DNA from: Gammaproteobacteria bacterium
GTDB lineage: Bacteria > Pseudomonadota > Gammaproteobacteria > Steroidobacterales > GCA-2729495
Direction: 5' to 3'
Assembly (NCBI GenBank): GCA_016874095.1
Contig: VGVH01000010.1
Coordinates: 1-64,000, forward strand
Length of the DNA stretch: 64,000 nucleotides
Positions 1 through 11,471 of the stretch are shown one piece after another; the first letter of the stretch is position 1, and each line of letters starts with the position of its first letter. The notes below the pieces were generated by a model that ran no database searches, was not told the origin of the DNA, and was given only the letters and a program-made list of their open reading frames with translations. A program made the position numbers and the translations under genes.

Positions 1-2730
<2,730 letters not shown>

Positions 2731-3111
2731 CCTTTGCAGCCCCGCTGTCTGCGGCTCGCCCGAGCTGCAGACCGGTGGCTTTGTGGCCCGGCCTCACGAC
2801 CGGTGTACCGTCAAGAATGCGCTGCAGGATGAGCGGTCACATAAAGGCTGGATAGGACGCACTTCACAAATCGAGTAAATCGGGCGCGGCCGGGCATAAC
2901 AGCGAAAACCCTGGAAAAGCGGCGCCTAACGCTGCCAGACAGCAGCTGCACGATGGCACTGCCGTGGGATGCACGGCACATCGGTCATCGCCCACAGGAA
3001 CTGTTGAGATCAGTGGGCCCGCTCAGGCGATTACGTCAACGCCAGGCAAAAGGACTCGACAAGACCCTCGCCGAACACCGGTCGCGGGGGCGTGGTTATT
3101 GGAAAGAATGC

Positions 3112-3171
3112 GGGTGCCGGGTCGCAGCTTCGCAGCTTTTCAAAAAGCTGCGAAGCTGCGACCCGGCACCC
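3112..3171. repeat. Perfect 29-bp inverted repeat with 2-nt loop (REP-like hairpin, family A)
   Basis: gggtgccgggtcgcagcttcgcagctttt-ca-aaaagctgcgaagctgcgacccggcaccc. Confidence 0.95.
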
Positions 3172-3192
3172 TAAACGACCCGGCACCCTAAA
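3159..3192. repeat. Two perfect tandem copies of the 17-mer cgacccggcaccctaaa next to the hairpin; a partial third copy at 3205-3220
   Basis: cgacccggcaccctaaa cgacccggcaccctaaa gcaaaagctaaa gggcaccctaaacgac. Confidence 0.9.
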
Positions 3193-3211
3193 GCAAAAGC
3201 TAAAGGGCACC

Positions 3212-3877
3212 CTAAACGACACCGTAGATCATCAGGTGATGCTCGCCCTCTTCTGCCACGGTGAGCCCGGTCAGTCTTGCGTGGGCGAGCTGCCCGCGGA
3301 CTTCATCTGGTTCAAACGCCGCACAAAGGGAGTTGAAGTAATCGCGTCGCAGGACCTCGGGCTCGTTCGCGGACTCGCGCTGCACGATTGCCGCTGCTGC
3401 CTCGGCCGAAGCCGGCCGGCGCAGGTCGGCGACGAAGACGCGGCAACCGCGATTCGCGTGTTCACAAATGGTCTGCCACAACACCTGCGGGCGATGGAGC
3501 TGGTGAAGCAGGCTGTGCGACATGACGAGCTGCCACGGCCGCTGCGGCAGCTTCGGCGATGGCACGATCGCCTCCAGCAATGTCACGCGCTGCGCAAGGG
3601 CTGAATCCTTCGCGATATCGGCCTGGGCCAGATCCAGCATCGCTGCCGAACCGTCGACGCCAAGGAATCGCGCGGTCGGAAAAGCCCGCGCGAAGCGCAG
3701 CAGCACGTCACCCGAACCACAGCCGATGTCGAGCACGTCACCGTCTGGGAGAAAGCCGGGGAACAACCGCCGGAAGACGTTGAGCCGCTCGCCATGCGGT
3801 ACGCTGAAATCCGCCTCGTGGTAGGCGAGCGCCTGCGCTGCGTCCTCCATCAGCTCCGGTTCGGGGATGCGCTCCAC
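3212..3877 (-). CDS. Class I SAM-dependent methyltransferase
   Basis: DVLDIGCGSGDVLLRFARAFPTARFLGVDGSAAML motif I and following region; GTG start; stop lies in the repeat. Confidence 0.85.
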   Translation of the reverse strand: MERIPEPELMEDAAQALAYHEADFSVPHGERLNVFRRLFPGFLPDGDVLDIGCGSGDVLLRFARAFPTARFLGVDGSAAMLDLAQADIAKDSALAQRVTLLEAIVPSPKLPQRPWQLVMSHSLLHQLHRPQVLWQTICEHANRGCRVFVADLRRPASAEAAAAIVQRESANEPEVLRRDYFNSLCAAFEPDEVRGQLAHARLTGLTVAEEGEHHLMIYGVV

Positions 3878-3886
3878 CGGTGCCGA

Positions 3887-5713
3887 TCAGCGACGCCGAC
3901 GGGCGAGGCCGATGAGCAGTGCCACGAGCCCGGCGAGACCGAGGGTACCGCCGCCTCCGCCTCCCCCACCGCCGCCGGGCGTGCTTACGGTCACGTCGGT
4001 GAAATCCTCCAGCCCCAGGTTGTCGGTCACCGTAAGTCGCAGCACGACGGATGCTCCAGGTGCTGGCGCATCCAGCGTCGCAACCGGCGTATTGGCGCCG
4101 CTCAGGTTCGCGCTGCCGCTGCGGACCGTCCAGGCGAAACCCGTGAGCGTGCGCGAATCGGCAGGAGCGCTGTCCGAACCGTCCAGCACCACCGGCTGCC
4201 CGCTCACGACCGTCGCCGGCGCATCGATTATCGCGATGGGCCGGAGCGCAGCGGCCACGCTCACGGCAGCGTCCAGCATGCCCGCGCCGCAGGTCGAGGT
4301 CGTGCAGGCGCAGGCCAGCGTATCGTCGACCGTGTTCGGACAATTGGCGAGGCCAAGGGACGCAGCAGACGGGAACGACCGGGCGGACTGCTGCAGCCGC
4401 TCGCGCAATTCGGCGGGAGCCAGGTTGCTGTTCACCGCCAGCATCAGCGCGGCAGTGGCCGCTACCAGCGGTGCCGAGAAGCTGGTGCCGACGTTGGCGT
4501 CGAGCTGGTCGGTATAAATCGCCGTGGTGGCAACCGTGGTTCCGGCATTGCTGGTGGTGTCGAGTGAGAAGAGGCAAGGCCCGCCTGTGTTCACGCAGTT
4601 GCCACCCGGCGCCGCCAGGGTGACCTCCGGCCCGAGGCTGCTGTAGCCCACCTTGGCCCCCGTCGCGCGCAAACCTGCCACGGCGACTGCCCCGTCGCAA
4701 TTCGCGGGCGCGTCGACCGGCCCCGTCTCGTTGCCCGCCGACGCCACGACGACGGCCCCGGCCTCCACGACCTCATCGACCGCCGCCTGGTAGCTGTTCG
4801 TGCAATTTCCCAGGGCACCGAGGCTGATGTTGATGATCCGCGCCGGAAACGGGTTGGCCGGGACGGTATCGACACTCAAGCCGGCAGCCCAGCGCATGCC
4901 CTGGATGATGTCGGAGTTGTAGCCACCGCATTTGCCGAGCACACGCACCGGCAGGATCCAGCCGTCCCAGGCAGAACCGGCAATGCCGGTCGCATTGTCC
5001 GTCAGCGCGCCGATCATCCCGGCGATGCGTGTGCCGTGCCAGGAACTGTTCGTGACCAGGCAGCCCGCGAAGAACGAAGTTGCGGCTTCGCCGGACGTCA
5101 CCCAGTCGCCGGGATCCGTCGGGTCGGCGTCCCAGCCATTGCCGTCGTTCGCCGTGCGGAATCCACCGCCGCTGTCCGGGCCGACGAAATCGCGTCCGGG
5201 CAGTACGCGCCCCCCGCTGCCGAAGACACCGAGATCGGGATGGCTCGACAGAACGCCGGTGTCGAGCACGGCGACGATGACTTCCTCCGAGCCCGTGGTC
5301 GTGTCCCAGGCCGCAACCGCATTGATCGCAGAGGCCTCCGTCGCCTGCAGGTACCACTGCCCGGTGAACAGCGGATCGTTCGGCGTTGCATGCGGCCGGG
5401 CGCGCGCATCGGGCTCGACGAACGCAACATCTGGATCCGCCGCGAGCCGCGCCAGTGTTACAGCAAGCGCTTCGCCCGACTGCGGGTCCGGCAACTCGAC
5501 GACGGCCATCCGCGGACCCAACGAACGCTGTGCACGGAAGCCGATGCCGCTGCGGACTCCGAGCGCCTGTGCCTTCCCGGCAGCCGAGGCGGAACGGACA
5601 ACTGCGTCGCCCTGCGCACGGAAGCCGACGATGAGCCGCTGCGCCGGCTCGTCCGCGGCAGCGACGCTCGCGACCATGGCGAGAAGGATTCCGACTAGTA
5701 CACGTCCGCGCAT
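3887..5713 (-). CDS. S8 (subtilisin-like) serine protease with signal peptide and C-terminal GlyGly-CTERM-like sorting tail
   Basis: Triad contexts VAVLDTGV, SWHGTRIAGMIG, GTSFSAPLVAATAALM; C-terminus STPGGGGGGGGGGTLGLAGLVALLIGLARRRR. Start chosen at MRGRVLVGILLAMVASVAAA. Confidence 0.9.
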   Translation of the reverse strand: MRGRVLVGILLAMVASVAAADEPAQRLIVGFRAQGDAVVRSASAAGKAQALGVRSGIGFRAQRSLGPRMAVVELPDPQSGEALAVTLARLAADPDVAFVEPDARARPHATPNDPLFTGQWYLQATEASAINAVAAWDTTTGSEEVIVAVLDTGVLSSHPDLGVFGSGGRVLPGRDFVGPDSGGGFRTANDGNGWDADPTDPGDWVTSGEAATSFFAGCLVTNSSWHGTRIAGMIGALTDNATGIAGSAWDGWILPVRVLGKCGGYNSDIIQGMRWAAGLSVDTVPANPFPARIINISLGALGNCTNSYQAAVDEVVEAGAVVVASAGNETGPVDAPANCDGAVAVAGLRATGAKVGYSSLGPEVTLAAPGGNCVNTGGPCLFSLDTTSNAGTTVATTAIYTDQLDANVGTSFSAPLVAATAALMLAVNSNLAPAELRERLQQSARSFPSAASLGLANCPNTVDDTLACACTTSTCGAGMLDAAVSVAAALRPIAIIDAPATVVSGQPVVLDGSDSAPADSRTLTGFAWTVRSGSANLSGANTPVATLDAPAPGASVVLRLTVTDNLGLEDFTDVTVSTPGGGGGGGGGGTLGLAGLVALLIGLARRRR

Positions 5714-5773
5714 GACCCATCCCGATCCGGACAACACCCTTCGCGCGATCATAGCGCAGCGCGACGGTGCAAC

Positions 5774-7213
5774 TCAGCGCTGTGCGCCGGACTCGTCGAA
5801 GTCGCCGATACGCTTTGCCGCGCCGCGCCGGATCAGCACCGCGCGACGTCGCAGGAAACGCGTCAGCCCTGATGCACCCAGTCGCGACGGTCCCATACCT
5901 GACAGTCGGAAGGAATTCTTCTCCGCGTCAAAGGCTTCGGTGGTGAGGCCGCCGTCGTTGATGCTCACGGCGCCCGCCGCGAGACGCGCCGCCACCGCCC
6001 GCGCCTCCGCCTCGTCGCCTATCACCGCAGCCGAGAGGCCGTAGACGGAATCGTTGGCGAGCGCGACGGCGGAGTCCAGATCGTCGAACGACATCACCGG
6101 AATCACCGGACCGAAGGTCTCCTCGGTCAGCAGTTTCATCGTGTGATCGACCTGCGTCACGACGGTCGGCCTGAGCCACGATCCCCCTCCATGCCGCTCG
6201 ATCGCGCCGCCGGTGAGGATCTTCGCTCCGCGGGCGCGCGCGTCGTCGAGCTGGGCGGCGATGATGTCCGCCTGTTTCGCGAAAATGAGCGGCCCCAGGT
6301 TCCCGCGGCTCGCGTCTGGCCAGCTCAGTTCCACAGCCGCGGCCTGGCGCAGGAGCGCCGCGAGAAAGGCGTCATGGATGCGCCGGTCGACGTAGACGCG
6401 CTCGAGCGACTGGCAGGCCTGGCCGGTGGCCTGTACCGAAGCGCGCAGCACGACCGCAGCAGCGAGCTCCGGTTCCGCCGATGCGAGCACGATCGCCGGA
6501 TCCTTGCCCCCCAGCTCGAGGCAGCAAGGGATGAAGTGCCGGGCGCAGCACTCGGCGACCTTGCGCCCCGTCGCCACGCTGCCGGTGAAGCAGATGAAAT
6601 CCGCCGCGCCGACCAGCGCGGCGCCGGTGGCACCGTCACCCTCGATCATCGCGAACACGCCGGCGAGCTCCGGGTGCCTGCGCACGCTCGCCATCAGCGG
6701 CGAGATGAAGCGCGGCGTCACTTCGCTCGGCTTCACGATGACGGCGCATCCCGCCATCAGCGCTGGTATCGCGTCGAGCATCGACAGCAGGAACGGGAAG
6801 TTCCACGGGCTGATGACACCGACGAGCGGGTATGGCACGAGTTGAGTGTCGATGACGATGCCCGGGGCGACCGAGGGTTTCTCGGCCGACGGGCGCAGCA
6901 ATGCGCCGGCCAGCGCGGCATAACCCGCGACGATCCCAGAGAGCGTCGCGAATTCCTCCCGCGCGAGGCGCCGGCGGCCGGTGTCGGTGGCGAGCGCGTC
7001 GAGCAGCGCCGAGTGGTCCGCCATCAAGCCGTCAACCCATGCCCGCAGCACCGTAGAACGATGTGCTGCACCGGACGCGGCCCATGCGGGCTGCGCCGCG
7101 CGCAAGCGGCGCGCGAGATCGACCAGCGCCGGCTCGGCCAGCGGCTGGATCGTGCAGTCGTCAGCGCCAGTGCGCGGATTCCGCACCGGCAGCGAGCGTG
7201 CCGCGGTCATCAT
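5774..7213 (-). CDS. NAD(P)-dependent aldehyde dehydrogenase family protein (coniferyl-aldehyde-dehydrogenase-like)
   Basis: GVISPWNFPFLLSM, FTGSVATGRKVAE, LELGGKDPAIVL, QATGQACQSLERVYVD. Confidence 0.9.
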   Translation of the reverse strand: MMTAARSLPVRNPRTGADDCTIQPLAEPALVDLARRLRAAQPAWAASGAAHRSTVLRAWVDGLMADHSALLDALATDTGRRRLAREEFATLSGIVAGYAALAGALLRPSAEKPSVAPGIVIDTQLVPYPLVGVISPWNFPFLLSMLDAIPALMAGCAVIVKPSEVTPRFISPLMASVRRHPELAGVFAMIEGDGATGAALVGAADFICFTGSVATGRKVAECCARHFIPCCLELGGKDPAIVLASAEPELAAAVVLRASVQATGQACQSLERVYVDRRIHDAFLAALLRQAAAVELSWPDASRGNLGPLIFAKQADIIAAQLDDARARGAKILTGGAIERHGGGSWLRPTVVTQVDHTMKLLTEETFGPVIPVMSFDDLDSAVALANDSVYGLSAAVIGDEAEARAVAARLAAGAVSINDGGLTTEAFDAEKNSFRLSGMGPSRLGASGLTRFLRRRAVLIRRGAAKRIGDFDESGAQR

Positions 7214-7276
7214 CTGGCCGGCGGGGTCATCTTGCGGAAGGCGGTCCAGCTCGTCTCGTCGGGACGCTCGTGTCCA

Positions 7277-7621
7277 TCAGCTGACCAGCCTGTCGACTTT
7301 CGCGGCACAGATGAAATCGTTTTCGGTCAATCCGCCGACCGCGTGTGTCCACCAGGTCACGCGGCAGCGCCCGTAGGTCACCTCGAGATCCGGGTGGTGG
7401 CCCTCCTCGTTCGCGATCCAGGCAACCGCGTTCGCGAAACCCATCGTGCGATGGTAGCCATTGAACTCGAAGAGGCGGCTGATCGACTTGCCATCGGCAG
7501 CAAGCGACCAACCCGCGTCCAGCGCACCGAGCATTTCGCGCACGGCGCTGGCGTCGAGCGCCGGCACGCCGCCTTCGCAGGGCTTGCAGCGCTTCGCGGT
7601 CAGGTCTTCTGCGTTCGCCAT
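7277..7621 (-). CDS. phhB: Pterin-4a-carbinolamine dehydratase
   Basis: FEFNGYHRTMGFANAVAWIANEEGHHPDLEVTYGRCRVTWWTHAVGGLTENDFICAAKVD. Confidence 0.9.
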   Translation of the reverse strand: MANAEDLTAKRCKPCEGGVPALDASAVREMLGALDAGWSLAADGKSISRLFEFNGYHRTMGFANAVAWIANEEGHHPDLEVTYGRCRVTWWTHAVGGLTENDFICAAKVDRLVS

Positions 7622-7697
7622 GACCGGCACTTTCCGCCGAGTGGCGCTAAGCCGTCAAGGGCCATACTGCCGCAGGTCGTTCGGGCACGCTGCCGAG

Positions 7698-8117
7698 ATG
7701 ACGGCGGCCGTCGAATCGCGACTGGGTCCTTTCCCGCTGGCTGCAGGAGTCACGGCGCGACTCATCGGCATCCGCTGCGGTTTCGCGCTGGCCGCCGCCG
7801 GGTACGCATCGATGGGTCTGGTCGACGATCCGCTGGGCGGCGGCATGATCGCGGCGGCGGTCTTCGCGGGCCTCGGCGAAGCGAGTGCGGTCGTCTGTGC
7901 CGGAGTCTTCATCGGCCAGGAGGCGCCACGCGAGGGCCGCGGCGTGATCTTCGGCACCTACGGGCTGTCCGGTTCGCTCGGCATGATCTGCCTCACCTCG
8001 CTTGGCGGCCTGTTGTACGACCGCATCGGGCCCACCGCGCCGTTCCTGATGATGGGCGCAGTGAACGCTCTGGTGGTGGCTGCACTTCTCAGCGTGAAGC
8101 CGCGAGCGCCGCGCTGA
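7698..8117 (+). pseudogene. C-terminal remnant of an MFS transporter
   Basis: ARLIGIRCGFALAAAGYASMGL...GVIFGTYGLSGSLGMICLTSLGGLLYDRIGPTAPFLMMGAVNALV resembles the last TM helices of an MFS protein; no N-terminal half upstream. Overlaps the convergent 8089-9381 gene. Confidence 0.6.
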
Positions 8118-9381
8118 AGTGCCGCCGGCCCCAACCGAGCAGCAAAGCCGCGGCGAGCGCGGCTGCGCCGGTCACCAGCGCGAGCGAACGGCCGACGGCG
8201 AGTTCGTTGCCGAAGATGTAGTCGGTTGCGAGCGCCGTCGCCAGCGGACCGATTCCCATGCCGATGATGTTGAGGAAGAACAGATAGAGCGCTGACGCCA
8301 CGGCACGATTCGCGGCCGGCGCCAGCACCTGCAACGCAGCCGGCGCCGCGCCGTAGGCGAAGGTGCTGAAGAAGAGCAGCGGCGCGTACAGCGCCAGCAT
8401 CACATCCAGCGTATCGACCACCGGCGCAAACACGCCAAATGCGAGGCAGCCTGCCGCGCTGATCACGCCGACCCGCAGTGGCGCGTCGGACCGCCCCGCC
8501 GCCTGCCAGCGGTCCGCCAGCCAGCCGCCTGTCAGGATGCCGGCGGTGCAAAAAACGACGATGAGGCTGCCGAGGCGCAGGCCCGCTTCCGCAGGTCCCA
8601 GTCCGAAACTGCGCGCGAGATGCGCCGGCGTCCAGGCAAGCAGTGAATTGAGCACCATGCCGAGCAGCGCGAAGCCGATGAGATGGGCGGCATATGCCTG
8701 CCAGTGACGGCGGATGTGGGGCCACAGCGCCGCGATGCTTCCGCCCGAACCCGCAGCCGGACTCCGTCGCAGCGGCTCGGTCAGGGTAAGCAGCCACAGT
8801 GCGACCACGAGTCCCGGCAATCCCACGACGAGGAAGACCAGCTGCCAGGGTCGCAGCGCGCCGACGAGCGGCAACTCGGTGACACCGGCCTGCGCCACTT
8901 CGGCGATCACCGCAGCCCCGATGATGAGCGCGAGACCCATGCCGGCGAAGGCGCCAAGCGTGTAGACGCTCAGCGCACGGTTCAGCCGTTCCGGCGGGAA
9001 GCTGTCGGCAATCATCGAGTAGGCCGCGGGCGACAGCGCCGCCTCGCCCACGCCCACGCCGATGCGCGCCGCGAGCAGCTCCCAGAAATTGCGCGCCAGC
9101 CCGCAGATGGCCGTGGCCAGACTCCAGAACGCGACGCCGATCGCGATGATGTTGCGGCGGTTGCGCCGGTCGGCCAGCGTCGCGATCGGGATTCCCAGCA
9201 GCGTGTAGAACACCGCGAAGGCCAGGCCGTGCAAGAGGCTCACCTGCGTGTCGGTAACGCCGAGATCGGCCTTTATGGGACCGACCAGCAGCGTGAGGAT
9301 GCTGCGGTCGATGAAGGACAGCACGTAGGCGACCGTCAACACGGCGACGAGGTACCAGCGGGCAGGCGCTCCTGATGTCAT
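8089..9381 (-). CDS. MFS transporter
   Basis: AYVLSFIDRSILTLLVGPIKADLGVTDTQVSLLHGLAFAVFYTLLGIPIATLADRRNRRNI; multi-TM; starts 9 bp after the VWA gene stop. Confidence 0.9.
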   Translation of the reverse strand: MTSGAPARWYLVAVLTVAYVLSFIDRSILTLLVGPIKADLGVTDTQVSLLHGLAFAVFYTLLGIPIATLADRRNRRNIIAIGVAFWSLATAICGLARNFWELLAARIGVGVGEAALSPAAYSMIADSFPPERLNRALSVYTLGAFAGMGLALIIGAAVIAEVAQAGVTELPLVGALRPWQLVFLVVGLPGLVVALWLLTLTEPLRRSPAAGSGGSIAALWPHIRRHWQAYAAHLIGFALLGMVLNSLLAWTPAHLARSFGLGPAEAGLRLGSLIVVFCTAGILTGGWLADRWQAAGRSDAPLRVGVISAAGCLAFGVFAPVVDTLDVMLALYAPLLFFSTFAYGAAPAALQVLAPAANRAVASALYLFFLNIIGMGIGPLATALATDYIFGNELAVGRSLALVTGAAALAAALLLGWGRRHFSAALAASR

Positions 9382-9390
9382 GACCTGCCG

Positions 9391-10383
9391 TCAGCGCAGC
9401 GTCGACAACGCGACGAAAGTGCCGCCGTTGCGCTCGCACAGCGTGCGCATCAGGTTGGAGAACCGCAGCGCATTCGACATCCGGCCGCCGGCAACCTGGG
9501 TCGGGAAACCGACGGCATGGATGCGCACGAGCCTGTTGCCTGAGGCGTCCGCGGTGTTGATCTTCTCTACATAGCGCGCCACCGACTCGATGTTGCCCCT
9601 CGGGAAGTCGTCGCCGAAGACGAAGATGCTGATCCGCTTGCCGGGTTCGTAAAAAGTACTGATTGCTTCCGCGATTCCCTCGACTGGGCTCGAATCGCTG
9701 TAGGCCTCCCAATTGGCCAGTGCACCGAGGATCTCGCGGCGGGTCGTCGCGGAATCCGGCATCCAGCGCCCGGCATAGCTCTGGAACAGGTACCTGCCCT
9801 CGTCGTTCAGCACCTGGATGCCTTTGATCCTCGGGTACACCTTGAGTGTCTCGGACACCTTGCGCAGGACGAGATCCCAGGGTCCGTTGAACATGCTGCC
9901 CGAGGTGTCGATCACGAAAATGATGTACTCGCTGTCCACGGGGATGCCGCCGATGGGCTGGTTCTTCTCCGGCGGTTTGTAACCGGCGAGCAGCCGGCGC
10001 ATTTCCTCCGTCAGCTTCTGGCGGGCCGCCAGCAGTTCGCCGGCGGTATCGGCATCGACGGCATTCTTCTCGCTGGCGGCAAACTGGCCGCGGATGCGGG
10101 AAAGATCGGCCTGCAGCTGGGCAAGCAGTTGCGCGTCCTTCGCTATCGTTGCCTCGACTGTTTCCATCTCGCGGTTGAGCACGGCCGATTCGCCAAGGAT
10201 ATCGAAAAGCTCCGCCTGCAGCGCTGCGATCAGTTCGCGGCGGTCCTCCCGGGCGCGCTCGATGATGCGCGGCTCCGAGGCCTTGTTGAGCACCAGCAGC
10301 ATGATGACCGCCCCGAAGCCGCAGCAGATGGCATCGAGGAACGACAGGCTGAAGACCTCCGTGTCGCGGCGCTGGCGCCTCAC
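9391..10383 (-). CDS. Membrane-anchored VWA domain protein (MIDAS DTSGS) with ExbD/TolR-like N-terminal TM segment
   Basis: GTG start VRRQRRDTEVFSLSFLDAICCGFGAVIMLLVLNKA; FVIDTSGSMFNGPWDLVLRKV. Track ORF 9391-10872 extends upstream out of real coding sequence; the GTGA overlap defines the start. Confidence 0.85.
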   Translation of the reverse strand: MRRQRRDTEVFSLSFLDAICCGFGAVIMLLVLNKASEPRIIERAREDRRELIAALQAELFDILGESAVLNREMETVEATIAKDAQLLAQLQADLSRIRGQFAASEKNAVDADTAGELLAARQKLTEEMRRLLAGYKPPEKNQPIGGIPVDSEYIIFVIDTSGSMFNGPWDLVLRKVSETLKVYPRIKGIQVLNDEGRYLFQSYAGRWMPDSATTRREILGALANWEAYSDSSPVEGIAEAISTFYEPGKRISIFVFGDDFPRGNIESVARYVEKINTADASGNRLVRIHAVGFPTQVAGGRMSNALRFSNLMRTLCERNGGTFVALSTLR

Positions 10384-11471
10384 GGCCAGTCCTCCGCAAT
10401 GGTGAGCATCGCGCCGCCGCTCGTGTATGCCATCTGCCAGAAATAACCTGCTGCCTCCGGGTCGCCATCCATCGGCAGCAGCAGGATGTTCATCGGCAGC
10501 TTGCGGGGCAGGCTGCGGATGGCATCGACCATGTATTTCACGCGCTTCTGCGCCTGCACTTCCTCGACTTCCGGCGGCGGCTGGTCGCCCTGGGTCGGCA
10601 GGCCATCGGTGATCAGGAAGACGTTGTCCGGCTGCGGCTCGAGTTCGCTGATCTCGGCGAACGCGTTGATGAGGCTGGTGCCCTTGCCGGGCACGAACTG
10701 CCGGAGCCGCGCCAGTGTGCGGTCGACCTTGTCCTTCTCCCGCAGGCTGGTCCAGCCGCTGCCCTCGCCGAAGAAGCGCACCGGCTTCTCGTTGAAGACG
10801 ACCACCTGCACCTGCTGCGCGGGCTGCATCTGCGTGAGCAGCCACTCGACCGAACGCACCGCCTGGCGCCACTTCGGCGCCTTGCGCTTCTCGGCGTCAG
10901 GCATGCTGCGGAAGCGGACCACGTTGACGAAATTGCGCCCGAGCATGCTGCCCGAACCGTCGACGAGTATGAGCACGTGGCTGCCGCCCATGCGGATGCC
11001 GGTCAGGTACTGGCGATTCCCCTCGCCGGCGAAGGCGCGGATGCGCTGGCCGGTGGTCGGTTCCGGCGGCGCGTTGCGGAAGGCGAGCCGCTTGTTGCTC
11101 TCCTCGAGCTGGCGGATGTCGGCGCGCAGCTGCTCGATGCTCTCCTTCTGCGCGAGGCTGTCGCCCTCCTTCAGGTCTGCCGTGAGCTGCGCGATCAGCT
11201 CCTGCATGCGGGCGATCTCAGCCGCCGCCAGCGCGCGCCGATCCTGCTCTTCCTTGAGCGAGTTGCGCAGGCGGACGAGATTCTTGCGGCCTTCCAGCAC
11301 TTCCTCGTCGATGCGGCTGGTCTCGCTCATCACCTCGGCGCTCGCCATCTTCGCGCGGGCGGCGACCTGCGCGTTGATGATGACGAAGAGCAGCACCACG
11401 GCACCGAACCCGCAGGAGATGCAGTCGAGGAACGACAGGCTGAAGACCTCGGTCTGGCGCCTACGGGGCAT
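10380..11471 (-). CDS. Membrane-anchored VWA domain protein (MIDAS DGSGS), paralog of the neighbour
   Basis: MPRRRQTEVFSLSFLDCISCGFGAVVLLFVIINAQ; coiled-coil region; ILVDGSGSMLG; FLITDGLPTQGD. Confidence 0.9.
   Translation of the reverse strand: MPRRRQTEVFSLSFLDCISCGFGAVVLLFVIINAQVAARAKMASAEVMSETSRIDEEVLEGRKNLVRLRNSLKEEQDRRALAAAEIARMQELIAQLTADLKEGDSLAQKESIEQLRADIRQLEESNKRLAFRNAPPEPTTGQRIRAFAGEGNRQYLTGIRMGGSHVLILVDGSGSMLGRNFVNVVRFRSMPDAEKRKAPKWRQAVRSVEWLLTQMQPAQQVQVVVFNEKPVRFFGEGSGWTSLREKDKVDRTLARLRQFVPGKGTSLINAFAEISELEPQPDNVFLITDGLPTQGDQPPPEVEEVQAQKRVKYMVDAIRSLPRKLPMNILLLPMDGDPEAAGYFWQMAYTSGGAMLTIAEDWP

Noticed and set aside
2953-3222. Three small ORFs ending in or containing RVAASQLF(K/E)KLRSCDPAP
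   Set aside because: They are translations of the palindromic repeat; both strands give nearly the same peptide because it is an inverted repeat.
9391-10872. N-terminal ~160 aa of the 493-aa track ORF
   Set aside because: Out-of-frame overlap with the neighbouring VWA gene; the real start is the GTG at 10383.
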